From: Flammula alnicola | Lineage: Eukaryota; Basidiomycota; Agaricomycetes; Agaricales; Strophariaceae | DNA length: 64,000 nt | Assembly (NCBI GenBank): GCA_015499995.1 | Contig: JADNRV010000125.1 | Span: 1-64,000, forward strand | Reading direction: 5' to 3' | Shown: positions 1 through 11,451 of the stretch, one piece after another | Layout: every line of letters starts with the position of its first letter | Position numbering within the stretch: the stretch's first letter is position 1 | The notes under the pieces: generated by a model | Told to the model about the DNA's origin: nothing | Database searches by the model: none | The model's input: only the letters and a program-made list of their open reading frames with translations | Translations under genes and position numbers: made by a program

Positions 1-73
1 GACGGGCGACCACGGCGGAAACCAGGGGGATAGAAGTGAGGAGAAGAGGGACAAGGCAGAGGAAAGAGCGCAT
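1..73 (-). CDS. Secreted protein, 5' end only (runs off left edge)
   Basis: Reading the minus strand from ATG at 73 gives MRSFLCLVPLLLTSIPLVSA followed by VVAR, a clear secretory signal peptide: short basic start, leucine-rich core, small residues before the cleavage point. Only 24 codons are inside the window. The same start, with one S-to-C change, opens the complete gene at 28585 on the opposite strand, and about 650 bases of upstream sequence are shared as well. This is therefore a paralogue of that secreted protein in inverted orientation about 28 kb away. Whether the rest of the gene is intact cannot be seen. Function unknown; secretion is inferred from the signal peptide. Confidence 0.75.
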   Translation of the reverse strand, partial: MRSFLCLVPLLLTSIPLVSAVVAR

Positions 74-720
74 GTTGAAAGAATGTGTGGTAGATGAAAA
101 GTTAAGAAACAAAGATATGTAGGTTGAAGGGCTGACGATAGCGGACGGTTTTATAGACAGGCAGTTGTGCGGTTCTCGCGGCTGACACCATGCGTTTAGA
201 GACTGTACGCCGCAGAAGAGAGTAGGCATTTCAGACGCAACCAGGAGCTGATCCAAGACGTTGCAGAAACGGAAACTAGTCACAGCAGGGTAGTCAATTG
301 CAAGTGTGTAAATTTACACTTCATCGTTTCGATAGCGTCATTTGTCCTTCTGAGCTCCCAGAGGTTCAAAAATGCGTTCAACATTTACAATTCGCAATGT
401 CCCACAGCATAGCCGATAAATCCGTCATATCATACTTCCCAGCCCGCTCGTTAACAGTGGCCAGCTCGTTTCTGCCGAACGACAGGCGTAAATCATGGAA
501 CGAGACAGCTGCCGAAAATGGGAGGACACTAGATCAATGAGCAAGAGTCGCGAAGCCGGCTACCCGGGGGAGAACAAAGCTCGGGGCGTAGACAAATGTG
601 CTGTACTTGTAGCTTGGCTCTAGCTCAAGCCTCAGAATGTACAGTCGCAGGTCGAATGCTAGCTTTTTTGGTTTGGTTTTTGGCGATGTTGATCTTGCGT
701 GAGAAAATACATATCGGCTC
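1..720. repeat. Inverted segmental duplication, copy A
   Basis: The reverse complement of this stretch matches about 27938-28658; the two coordinates sum to about 28658 throughout. The match covers the signal-peptide start, the 5' leader and promoter of the secreted-protein gene, and fades near 720, close to the QCR6 start on the other side. Single-base changes and a few small indels are scattered along it, so it is not brand new. Copy A probably continues past the left edge. Confidence 0.8.
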
Positions 721-997
721 CGGCGCCCGATGCCTGACTGACCCACTGCATAAACCCTCGTTCTCATCATACCTTCGAGTATCGTTTATACAAGTCCCTC
801 TCTCCTCAACAGGGTCTGTCATCGTCCATAAATGTAAGCACCGTACATCATGAATCACGCGCACGTCCAATCCCTGCCATCTAACATTTATGTAAATCCA
901 ATTTAAATTTTCCCAGACGGCGTAGTCGCGTATACATTGGGGGCATCAACTCAACGACAATGTGCAAGGGAACTCGAACTGTCTTCCCTAGTCACGT

Positions 998-2803
998 ATG
1001 CTAATACCGGAAGAAGATCAGGCTCGCAGCGGAGCCCGTAAAATGTCTCCAGTTTCACCTCATCTCGCCTTCGCTGGGTTGGGCGAGGATGTCTTGATCT
1101 GCATCGTGTCGTTTCTCGAACCACCCCACATCCTTCGCCTAGCTCAGGTATGTGATACTTCAGACACAACAAACGGCTGTAATTACTGCTCTGACACTCA
1201 ACCAATAGACCTGCAAGCGTCTGCAGGAACTGACCTCGCTCCGCATCGTCTGGACGAACGCATGCACATTCCACGTCCTCGACCGGGGCTTTCCTTTCCC
1301 CAGCACCGCCCTCGACGACCTGTCCACTCCCGACCTCATCCAGCACACCAAGACTGGCTACCGCCTTGCCCAGCGCTGGCTCAGCGGCATGTCCGCCCCG
1401 CGGACAGTACGATACATAGCAGGCACTTCGGGGACGTCGGTGTCTGATGTGAGGTTTGTGCCGGGACATGATGGGAGGTTGTTGGTGACGATATCGAAGA
1501 GCGTGTGGTCTGCGATGTCCATTTGGGATATGGGCCTCAGTCCGCTGGACGAGTCGAGGAAGGTGTGTGAGTGGAGTCCGAGGGGCGCGATATTCACTGG
1601 ATTTTCGATGAATTGTGACCCGCGGTCAGAGGCTACGGTCGCGGTGTCGTTGTATCTGAACGAGTATGTGGGCTTTCTGATGATGTTTTTCCTCCGGTGC
1701 TCATCCGTCCTGATTTGATAGACAGCTGTTCGTCAAGGTCTTGACTCTGCGTCGAGAGCCCGACTCGACGTACTCGCTGGAAGAGATGTATTCAGTGGAT
1801 ACGACGATGAAGCCCACGACTCTCGTTGGTGACTTGATTGCCCTGACAGACGACGTATCGCAGACAGCCATTTGGAATTGGCGAGACGGTACCAGTGCAG
1901 TATTGGAACACTCTATCGATAGCCCGTCCATCTTACAGGCATGTCTTATTCGAACTGCCCCCATGTGGCTGAATTGTCCCTTCTAATGTTTATTTATATC
2001 ACTTACAGTCTAACGAATGTATCCAAGTCCTCTTCGCCCACCAGAGCATCCTCGTTGCTCGGGCGCGGTCCATCCATCTCTTCCCATTTCCCATCCTCGA
2101 GCGGCCTGACCCAGACAGCGACCCACCGCCACCTTCCAAACCCCTTGCCGAGCATTCCTTTGGATGGGTCGATGGCGAGTGCGTGACGATATGCCCCTTC
2201 CTCGAGAGCACGGCGTTTGCGCGACATCCCTCTCCGAGTTCTTGGCTGCCCCTTTCCATCCTCGTACGCGGAGAGAGCGACGACCCCTGGGCTTCCGACA
2301 TATACAACCTCGAGCTATACACCCTCGAGCCCAACCCTTCCTACGGCGCCCAAGTTTCCACCGAAGACTCAGGTACGAAAGACGAAACCGACCCACCCTC
2401 CGCCATCCCACCCTACCTCTTCCCCCCTCGCCTATCCAACCAAGTCGCCTGCCTGCGCGGCTCCCTGCGCTGCAAACAAATCACACTCGGTCGTTTCGGC
2501 ACGGCCATCTGGATCCAGCCCCGCGACACGTTCATCGGCGGCCTGCTCGCCGACATTCCCGCGACCATGATACCCTCGAGCAACGCTTGCGAGACGCTGG
2601 TCATGGCCGTGTTTCCTGGGTCGCTATTCAACCGCGACCCCGCACGAGGTGGTGGTGGGTCCGAACTGGGATCGGTGGTGATCGGGAAGAAGATCTTCGG
2701 GAATGAGGCGGGTAGTAGTTGGACGTCGTTTGATTATGATGAGGTGGCTGGGAGGGTGGCGGTGGGGTCGAGTTTTGGACGGGTGACTGTCCTTGAGCTG
2801 TGA
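998..2803 (+). CDS. F-box protein with beta-propeller-like C-terminal part
   Basis: Four exons: 998-1147, 1209-1663, 1722-1938 and 2009-2803. All junctions keep frame. The start at 998 is the longest; ATG 1043 (MSPVSPHLAF) has a better A at -3 and may be the true start. Residues about 25-65 form an F-box (GLGEDVLICIVSFLEPPHIL, then LAQTCKRLQE), which normally binds Skp1 in SCF ubiquitin ligases. The remainder (RTVRYIAGTSGTSVSDVRFV and the end SFDYDEVAGRVAVGSSFGRV) has the repeating strand pattern of WD-like propellers and ends in VTVLEL, as in many basidiomycete F-box proteins. The third intron begins with GC instead of GT. The substrate is unknown. Confidence 0.8.
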
Positions 2804-3726
2804 TCGATATCCTTATCTCGTTCATCTGTATGCATCAAACTACGAGTTTTTGTCTAAAATATTTGTTTTATTCTTGCTTTTATTGGTTAAGGCCTGCTTG
2901 GTATAATTTCCAATTGGCCTTAGACTGATGGTTACTGGTACTTTTGGACAATTGAATCCGCTGGCGCAACTGACCACGGCGCTGAGCGCTGAGGCACCCA
3001 AAGTGGACGAGCTTGAACCTGCGATGATTGTCCGTTTAGATTAGATTAGATTATTACAGTTTGGCTGTGCTGATCTAATCTAAGGCTTATGCGCTTGAAA
3101 TCATACGCTCTTTGAGACTCGTCCTTGTTTCGAGGACATCTCGAACTTGGAAAAACCGGGTGTCCGGGTGGCTGGTGGCTGGCTGTCCGGCCAGACATCA
3201 CGTGTACGCCTCTCTATAATGTCCCTCAGTGTCCATCGCCCTAATGATACAATGCTGTTCTGTAAGTGTGTAAATATTCTTTAATATTGTTATATATCTC
3301 CAGCAGTAATATCTATGTATGTAAGTACTATCGAGGGTTTCATCCTATGAGCATGCACCAGCGAGATAAGTCAGAGACTCGAAGCCGCCACTGCTACCGC
3401 CCTTTATATATTGCGCGGGATTATTTTGAATTAAAATTTATGGTCCTGACACCCACCCTTCCCCAGATCTTTGTTAAGGATTCGAGAAAGGCGGAGAAAG
3501 TTGAAAGCAGCCATGTGTGTATGACTGCCTCATAATTTATGTATACTTATATATGTATTGTCTGTTAATTTAATGAGGTACTATCCTCCGGCAAGGGTTT
3601 ATAATTTATAGGTACTAAGGTAGTATATTTATGAATGGGTGGGCGGGCTTGGGGCGGGATCGACAACATATCTCATTGCAAAGGTGGCCGCCGGAGCCGG
3701 CAGTACATCTTCCCACTGCCCAAAAT
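2804..3726. other. Intergenic, no gene seen
   Basis: AT-rich spacer with short runs such as attagattagattatt near 3040 and an isolated TATA-like stretch. No ORF here has convincing codon structure or splice logic. It separates the F-box gene from the CCAG microsatellite. Confidence 0.5.
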
Positions 3727-3826
<100 letters not shown>

Positions 3827-4217
3827 GCCAGCCGCCGGACACCCGGCTTTTCCAAATCTGAGATATTCTGCTTGTTTCCGTAGGTTGGTTCGAATTTCGC
3901 AACATGGTTTCAACTTTCTCAGATTTGTAAATGTGGGAGTTCATACTTGGTTCATACCTGACGACTATTCAACAAATTTGAAGGCGGTTTATTGTGCACG
4001 ACAACCCAACGACAACCGTAGCGGCCGACAAGATGTTTTTTATTCAAAAGAAGTAATATCCAAATTCCGATTGTCCAACAGTGTCAACCCATATAAATTA
4101 TAGTCAGGCCTATGCCTATGCCTATGTATCCCTTCCCTCAAATTCATTTCAAGAGGTCGATGGCGTAGTCGCTGCGCATCCAAGAGCAAGCACTCCATTC
4201 TTAATGAGTGGAAAATA
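3827..4217. other. Spacer 3' of hydrophobin gene
   Basis: No coding sequence recognised. It would hold the 3' untranslated region and terminator of the hydrophobin, which is read toward it. A short run of the hexamer gcctat is repeated near 4107-4124. Confidence 0.4.
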
Positions 4218-4702
4218 TCAGAAATTGTTCAGACGAGAGCAAAAAATGTAACGCACAAATCCATTGTCGCTGCAGCACAGTTGCTGATCCGTGCTGATAA
4301 ACGGAAAAGACGATATTAGATGTGTTATGTTCTTCAAGCCTCTAAAAGTCTCGTCTTACCAAGTATCGTCGAGGGAGGAGCAAAGCACTATCAGAGGAAG
4401 AAATTGGATAAGGAGTCAGCCAAAGCTCGAGGTACATAGGTTAGGATGAAAACGGGGCTCACAGCCAATGGATCCTGGGACATCAGTGGGAAGGGTAGTA
4501 TTTTGCAAATTACCCAACTGAGTCAAGTTATCGATTGTGGGCTATAAATTTTGGAATGGTCTGTCAAATGCATGTCAAGCACCGAAAAGATGACTCTTAC
4601 GTCTTGAGAGTCGAAGCAGCAGAGCGCATCGACGCCATCAGCGCACTGAGCAGCAGCGAGGAGTGGGAGGGCAAGGGCAAAGATCAGGGCAAAAGCGCGC
4701 AT
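4218..4702 (-). CDS. Class I hydrophobin (97 aa, four exons)
   Basis: Exons on the minus strand are 4601-4702, 4454-4541, 4360-4387 and 4218-4293, and all junctions close in frame. The protein starts MRAFALIFALALPLLAAAQ, a signal peptide. It then shows the hydrophobin cysteine order: C, six residues, CC, 31 residues, C, 11 residues, C, five residues, CC, ten residues, C. This is class I spacing. Hydrophobins are secreted and self-assemble at the hyphal or spore surface into a water-repellent layer. There is a ninth cysteine between C4 and C5 (EPLLCSS), which is unusual. At 97 residues it is about normal length. The second intron has a weak donor (gttttc), so that boundary is the least certain. 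Confidence 0.85.
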
Positions 4703-5710
4703 TTTAACGGTGGACTGGTAGCAGAGTTTTTGATTCGCTTTCGGTGGGGAGTGAACGGTGAAATCCAGTGTTCGATGCATTGAATGTTCGTTGTTTTATA
4801 TTTCTCGACATGCGTTCGCGCACCTGCTGGCCTTTGTCTCGCGAGACGCTTCTTGGACATTTCCGGTGCCAGGCCATTCTTTAATGACATGCTCGACAGG
4901 TCGTTCCTTGATAGATCACTCACTGCAATGGACTTAGACCGCCGTGGTACCTTGTGCGCTGAATGATTTTCCAACCATGTACCTGAGGTAGAAGAGTATG
5001 AGTTTGTTTATTAAGAACATCCAAGACAAATGCTACGACCGTCCCTGCGAGTCTTAACCGATGTATGTATGTAGATAGTGTAAAATTACTGAACTAGCAT
5101 GGCGATCCTGTAACTTCATCAACCAAATTAGCTCTCAGGACAGTTGATACAGCGTGGGTAAAGCGTGAGACCGTCGACAGTGCCATCACGGTGAAAAATC
5201 TCTGTCAATGTCATGGAAGACATGTCCGTCCCCGGACTCTCTCATGCCACGAAACGGGAATCTAATTCCAGTTTTAGGCCCCGAGTTGAAGATATAAAGC
5301 AGGGCGGGATTCGGAATGCTGGATTACTTCCACTGAATGCAATGGGCAATCGAAAGTCCTCTGCCAATGACACACGAGAGTCTGTAGTAAACTATGAAAA
5401 ATACGTGTTTCATTGGCGGAGGCGAATCAAGACTAGGAACAAGAAGTTCAGAATCCGTGTCAATTGGTCAAACACACAATGTAGCCGATGAAATTCGGAT
5501 CAGAATCCACGATACGGCAGCACGAGGACAAGCAATTTTAGACGAGACGGGATTATAAGAGGCACAGACTCGAATTGATCACAATGATATGCCGCTTTAT
5601 AACCCACCAAGAATAATATAATCAAACCAGGCTCTGACATAAATAGATACGTATCTGACATAATCGAACAAAGAACAGAGAGAAGCTTCAAAAGATGGGC
5701 CTTGTTATAG
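4703..5710. other. Intergenic between hydrophobin and CFEM gene
   Basis: Contains the hydrophobin promoter: tttata-type sequence lies at 4794-4800, about 95 bases before its ATG on the minus strand. No ORF in the rest (for example 5213-5491) shows a recognisable protein. Confidence 0.4.
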
Positions 5711-6391
5711 TTAGACAAGGAATATTCCGGTGAGCAGGGCTCCGAGAACTTTCATCGCACCGCCGCTCGAGATCGTGGAAGCTGCATTTCTAGTAGACGC
5801 AAGAGGGGAGGGAGCGGACGTCGGAGAAACGAACGACGTCGGGGAGACAGTGGTCCTGGGGGACGTAGCAACTGCTGATGCCTTGAGACTTCCGGTAGTT
5901 GTTGGAAAGAAGCCTGGGGAACCTGACCCACTGGCACTTGCGCTGTTAGACACGAGGGGGGTAGAGGCTGACGAAACGGGAGTCGCCGAATTCGCAGACA
6001 TCGACGAAGCGGCTATGATACCAAAATCGCGATGAGTAGATGCCCTGGTATATCAGTGAAATAGGAGTCGCACCGGCGGCGCACTGCTGCTCTTGTAACG
6101 ACACAGCATCTTGGGTCTCCTCAGCGGTGCAATTCGCCTGCAAGCAATCGCGACTGTCGGATTGGAATTGGGTGGAAGAGCAAATGCAGACGGTGTTCGT
6201 TCTGTATAACGTCGTTAGAGGTGGCGAAAAACGACCAGGGAAAAGCCATACAAGACGCATCCAGTCTGAGCAGCTGCAGTCGTGAGACAGTTCAAAACGC
6301 ATGGCGGGGGATTGACATTGTTGGTATTGTCGGTTTGAGCGTTGGCGACAGCGGCAGCGACGAACAAGAAGCAGATGTGTGCGAAGTACAT
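5711..6391 (-). CDS. CFEM-domain, predicted GPI-anchored surface protein (189 aa)
   Basis: Exons on the minus strand are 6252-6391, 6074-6201 and 5711-6012, in frame. A signal peptide (MYFAHICFLFVAAAVANAQ) is followed by a CFEM module with eight cysteines: PPPCVLNC, TGC, VCIC, RDC, ANC and QQC. Next comes a Ser/Thr/Pro-rich stalk of about 80 residues. The end, SSGGAMKVLGALLTGIFLV, is a hydrophobic tail after small residues, as expected for GPI anchoring. CFEM proteins sit on cell walls or membranes; some bind haem through an Asp just before the CxC. Here that site reads TNTVCIC, with Asn where many members have Asp, so haem binding is doubtful. It lies about 1 kb from the hydrophobin on the same strand. 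Confidence 0.85.
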
Positions 6392-8316
6392 GACTTGGTG
6401 ATAGGATGTTGGTTGGTTCGAGAATGTAATGAAGAACGGTTATTCATGCCTGGTCAGGCTTTAAAGATGTTGGATAGATCCAATCTGCCTGAGGCAGCCG
6501 CCCGGTGGCTGACTCCTTGGATTAACAAAGACTGAGGCGTCTTTAGTACTTAGTCCTCATCCAAATTGCCAGCTCAACGGACACATCGAGAATTAGGCTG
6601 GCGACCGACCGAGGTGAAGTGAAAGCAGGAGCAGGACTGTCCTCGTGAGATATTGAGAAAACAGATATGGACGAACCGTCTGCGGGACCGCGTGGAGAAA
6701 AAGACAAGAAAAAGACGTGGGCACCGTTAGCAAACTTTCGGCAGGTCCATATAGGTAAGTCGTGGGAAGATCAGTCGACCCGCGAAAAGCAGCATCAACG
6801 AGAACTTTTTCCTTGCTGATAGCCCTGCTGGCTTATCTCTCCCTGCACGCTCCTTTCCAAGATACACCGCCGCCGAGAATCCTGAATATGGAGGGTCGGG
6901 ACGAATAGCTCGAGACTGCACGGGAGATGTTTTAGTCACCATGATATTTGGATTCATTACTCAAGCACTCACTTTCAATTCAGAGTCCAGACAGGGCAAA
7001 CGAGCGGGACAGCCAGGACGTTTTTATTCCACGCAGGAGATATATTTTAAACATGTTTCTGCTATTATTGTTTTAAAGAAAAACTACCTCCCGCTTAAGC
7101 GAGTTCAAATATTTTTTGGACGGACGCATGCGCAATATGATTGGCTGCTACAAGAAAGGGCGCCCACCGATTCGACGAGAGTAAGGCCAAAAAGTGATGA
7201 ACTGATTATCCTACTGCCTCCACTGGAATGTTGACTTCTTATCGCCAAACTGATATTCACAAATCAGGTGCCCCATGACGTGGGCGATATGCCTTACCAG
7301 TCGGAACGAGGTATGATATATTATGAAGTTCTTCCTTCTTATGGTCCAACTTCCGACTCCCCCCTGCAACATTACCTATTCCTCCAAGCTCTTCCATGGT
7401 CTCGAGGACAACATCTAGGGGTTAACACGCACGTTTATCCTCTTTGACCGCGGTTCAGTCATCTTCGTGTCTTCCTTACTCAGGGTTCGTTCCATTTCCT
7501 GGAGGCTGACTAAGTCTACACATCGAATCCGCTCCAGCGACATTCTTCCCACCTGCATACACCGAATATACGGGGAATCTATCGGTCAAATCCGAGCTTC
7601 ACTTCTTTCGCTGATTCATAAGGTTCAACATTGAAATTTTCAACATTCTTCTCGACACTTCTTTGCTTTTTGTGTTCGTCATGTCTCTGCATCACATCGT
7701 CGTCCCGGACCTCTGTTTTTCAGAACCTCAAGTTCAGCTTTCTGCGAATTCAACTTGAAAGTTGAATTTCGTTCATGTCGTGTAGTTAGGTGACCACGCG
7801 ATCACCGGAACACAGGATCTTGATCGGTTAACTTCCCGTTATCTAACCGACCGACCACTCAACGAGAGGCGATATGTAACGCACACATACCGTAACCCAA
7901 CAAATACCCAATTTTCATCGGGAACACCAAGTAGGATATACCCCTATCTGCTGTGGTAACTTACATTGCGTTTCCATTCGGCACCTTTCAGGGAGCGCCG
8001 CATTAAGCTTCGGCTGTATTGACTCCATCGACTTGATCAATACGCTATGATTAAGAAACACAAGATTGTTGCTGCGGATCGTTCCGGAGAAAGCTCAGCA
8101 TGACGCCTGAAAGAACACGCAATGCGATAGTTACATACCTCGAAGTCGATTGCGCCATGGCAATCGCCATCTGCATACCATTTTACTCGCGCCCTGATAT
8201 ATAAAGAATGACCTATCTTCGGGGAACCATTTGTCTTCCTATTCTATCTTGATAAACGTTGGACAACCGAGTAAAAGCCAAATTTCAAGCAAGAAATATA
8301 AAATTTTACCGGTACC
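6392..8316. other. Large intergenic region upstream of transaldolase-like gene
   Basis: Nearly 2 kb between divergently arranged CFEM and transaldolase-like genes, so it must hold both promoters. From about 7330 the plus strand becomes pyrimidine-rich, which is common in basidiomycete promoters and leaders. I found no protein-coding exon in it with both splice logic and recognisable content. Confidence 0.4.
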
Positions 8317-9737
8317 ATGTCCACACCCTCTTCCAACAGATTCACTGCTCTGGATGCTGTACGCGAAGCTGGGATTGTCATTGCCTCAGATGGTGCAGAA
8401 TATAACAGTAAGTGTCGACGAATTGGATCACGAAACGCCACGATGTCTGATTAATGAACGTCCTTATTCTCAGAAATCGGTGAATTCTCACCTATAGATG
8501 CTACAACGAACCCGTCACTGGTGTATGCAGCTGTATCCAAGCCCGAGTATGCCCACCTACTGGATGAAGCTATCCGATATTCGCAGACTCGACTGCCGGC
8601 AGGAACATTGGAAGAGAGGACTGAACTTGTGTTAGATCGTCTTGTGAGTTTCCTTTCATCGTAGTATCATCATCCACATCTCCTTCCGTCTTTTAATTTC
8701 CGATGAACATGAGCCTCTGTGGACATTTGATATCCCATCCAATATACTCTCAGAATAATATTTAACCATCCTTTCTATTTCATCAGCTCGTCCAAGTAGG
8801 GGCACAAATTCTGTCCATTATTCCTGGACGCGTTTCTATCTCTGTCGATCCCCGACTAGGCTCGTCTTATACCGGAATATTGTCCAAATCCCGCGCGCTC
8901 GTCAGGCTCGTCGAAGAGCTGCACATTCCACGCTCGCGCATCCTGGTAAAGATTCCCGCAACTGCCACTGGCATCCAAGCCGCACATACGCTTGAGGTCG
9001 AAGACGACATCCGGACCAACCTTACGCTAGTCTTCAGCCTCGTGCAGGCAGTGGCATGTGCGCAGGCAGGCGTCTCCGTTATTTCTCCTTTCATCGGGCG
9101 GGTGAAGGACTGGTGGGCTGCCCGCGCCGTTGCTGAAGGGCATCCCGAAGGGCTGGACAACCAACCTCTCTCCGAACACCCAGGCATCACGCTCGTGCAT
9201 CGCATCAAGGCGGCCTATGCAAAGTACGGGTATACGACGCAAGTGATGGCGGCTGGCTTTAGGAAGCCCGAGGAGATTATAGAGCTAAGTCGGGCTGGGA
9301 ATAGAGGAGGTCCAGACTTGATGACGCTGCCTCCGGACCTCCTCGACGGGTTGAGGCAGAGAGATGGAGAGATCGACAAGTCGTGGATACCATCCTCGGA
9401 GATATTCGATATACCAGAATCAGCGCCCGTGTACTTTACACCGGCTGGACCGACCGAGGAATCGACAGCTGCATTCGAGCGAGATTCAAGAACAGAGGCC
9501 ATCTCTCTTGATAAAGTGCCAGAGGGACTAGCGAAATTTAGCGTTGATGCTGTGAAGTTGGAGGAGAAAGTCCGATCGTTACTAGAGAGTGAAGGATATC
9601 AAGCCCCACCTTCGGCTCAAGCGACCCGTGTACCGACGACGACGCCGAGTAGCTTCGTCAGGCGTGGTCCAGGTGCGAATGGGCACACACGCACTCCAAG
9701 CCCAGACGTGCGCAGGCGCTCTGTACAGGTAATTTAG
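8317..9737 (+). CDS. Transaldolase family protein, divergent (403 aa)
   Basis: Exons 8317-8407, 8474-8643 and 8787-9737; junctions close in frame. The N-terminal part reads FTALDAVREAG, then DATTNPSLVYAA, the transaldolase phosphosugar loop. RILVKIPAT carries the lysine expected to form the Schiff base, and VISPFIGRVKDWW and VMAAGFRKPEEI match later strands of the barrel. Transaldolase moves a dihydroxyacetone unit between sugar phosphates in the non-oxidative pentose phosphate pathway. Two things differ from the housekeeping enzyme: the usual AST-W-EG loop after the lysine reads PATATGI, and about 70 extra residues rich in Ser, Pro and Thr follow the domain. It is more likely a paralogue than the main TAL1. 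The second intron (143 bp) is long for this window. Confidence 0.8.
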
Positions 9738-10010
9738 ATAGATTTTCAAATTGGGTCAGATTGTGTTCCAAACCTCGTTTGGAGGTGTTGTATGTATAGA
9801 AGCTTTTTGTATCCTGCATTTATAGTTGATTTGGTTCTCTCGCCGGCTCCCGCGAGGCGAGATCCCTACGCCTTACGACACGCAGAAGGTGTATAAGTAG
9901 CAGGCAATTCCTCCGGTCTCAATTCAAAATGCTAATGCGGGCATCGAAGTTCTAAATAGAATGGGGGTTGGTATTTATATCCGAGTGTCAAAATATTTAG
10001 GAGGGAGAGA

Positions 10011-10015
10011 GGTGC
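10011..10015. repeat. Target-site duplication, left
   Basis: GGTGC just outside the left LTR; the same five bases follow the right LTR at 17683-17687. Five-base duplications are typical of Ty3 integrases. Confidence 0.9.
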
Positions 10016-10502
10016 TGTTACGGTCGTAGCGAAGTGTTACTAAAGATAGATGCGATCTATATTTAGTGAACGACTACACGACCGTGAAGTCAAGTTTCAG
10101 TGTTTCGGAATACGTTCAGAATGCCGCTAGCGGTATTGTCTGAAGTAGAGCTTAGAAGTTTCAAGGTCCAGAGTAATCAGGTTAGATTCTCAAGATCAAG
10201 CTGAAGAGCCTGACCCTCTAAGTACATCTGGTTTATATACTACTTGGGAGTCCGTAATGAGAACAAGGGTAAGGTATGAATAGAAGAGGAGAGTGAACGT
10301 AGCCAAGCAGATGAGTATAAGTACAAGGCAGACTATACCGGGAACAATGGAGGATGGTAAACATAGCGAGAAGTGACTATGTTGAAGGGAAAAGTAGTCC
10401 GTTAAGAGAACAAGGATCGTACTTGCGTGAGTACGATGAAGAGAACGTTCGAGAAGATCAAAGAAGGTATCAAGGGAGAAATGAAAATGGGCGGTCGTAA
10501 CA
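10016..10502 (-). repeat. 3' LTR (left), 487 bp
   Basis: Left LTR; because the element is read on the minus strand this is its 3' LTR. The terminal inverted heptamers are TGTTACG and CGTAACA. It matches 17196-17682 over its full length with one substitution noted by eye. Confidence 0.95.
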
Positions 10503-10514
10503 TTACCCCCGTTC
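10503..10514 (-). promoter_or_regulatory. Polypurine tract of the retrotransposon
   Basis: On the minus strand GAACGGGGGTAA directly precedes the 3' LTR. A G-run in this place is the expected plus-strand primer site for reverse transcription. Confidence 0.6.
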
Positions 10515-10560
10515 TAGGCAACGACGCCTCGTCGTTGAGAGTCTCGCCAGCGTCCTGTAG

Positions 10561-11451
10561 TCAATTTCCGTACGGTTCTCCCGTCGTGTTCGCAACTCCT
10601 TCAGGGTCCATATCGTCCTCGTATCCGTCTAGTGTTGGTGATGCCCGGTTATCGTGATCTGAACATGGTCGAACGTGTTGGCGGCTCGGACAGTCTCTGA
10701 GATAATGGTGCGGCTGTATTCGTCCGCAACTGGGACAGAGGTAAGTAGGGCACGAAAGTGCCCAATGGCCATGCTGCCCGCAGTTATTACATTTGTTCCG
10801 TCGGCTTCGGTCGTAGGCGGAGGTCGACGCTCTTGGTGGGCCGGTCGAGGTCGAGCCGGACGCCGTCGATGGCGTGGTCGTGGGGAATGGGTACGGGGAG
10901 GAAGTTCGGCCTCCTCCGGGATAGACGGGAGGTGGGCTGTTTCGTGCTGGTCGGGGGTACTGCGGAGTGGGACGTTGGGTTCTCGGGGACGCTCCGTCGA
11001 GGTGGATGGGGTTGTCAAGTGAAGATCCGGGGGACTGGTGTCGGGTTCTGTGAGCAGTTCGCGGGCGTGCGGTAGGTGCGAACGTTCTGCTTGCCGATCT
11101 AGCTCGATGTCTATGGTACTCGGTGCGGGTTTCTCGGGTTCTGAGTTCTAGGTCGCCTCGCATGGCGAAATGGAAAATGTTGGACTGGGTCGTTTGGAGG
11201 ACTCGTATGTCCTCTTCTAGTCATCGTATGGTTCGTTGGACCTCGTGGAATGTGTCGAGCATGGCGCGCTCAACATTCCGTCCTTCATGAGCCCGCATGA
11301 TAGAGGCGTAGTATAGGTCATTCGTCACGAGCTCGATGAATTCGAGCTGAGTCAGAGGGGGGAGAGCGTTAGAGGTAGAACTCGTAGTGTTCGAGTTGGT
11401 TGCCATCGTCGTCGTGTCGTAAGTGGTAGGGGATCGTCTTGAAGGTGGCAA
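10561..11451 (-). CDS. Retrotransposon 3' ORF with two zinc knuckles, split by one UGA
   Basis: One reading frame runs on the minus strand from about 11451 (first good ATG 11406, MATNSNTTSSTS) to 10561. It is interrupted once by TGA at 11221-11223. The upstream half (LTQLEFIELVTNDLYYA, FHEVQRTIR) is helical. The downstream half continues in the same frame with LEEDIRVLQTTQSNIF, apparently one coiled coil, then an Arg/Pro-rich linker and two knuckles: CNNCGQHGHWALSC (CX2CX4HX4C) and CPSCGRIQPHHYLRDC. Knuckles bind nucleic acid. The stop is followed by CTAG, the UGA-CUAG context known for efficient readthrough. It may equally be a CGA-to-TGA mutation. The protein sits where retroviruses carry env but has no signal peptide or membrane segment. 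Confidence 0.7.

Noticed and set aside
2010..2706. Long ORFs on both strands overlapping the F-box gene
   Set aside because: Arg/Pro-rich shadows of the GC-rich last exon; no start context or domain.
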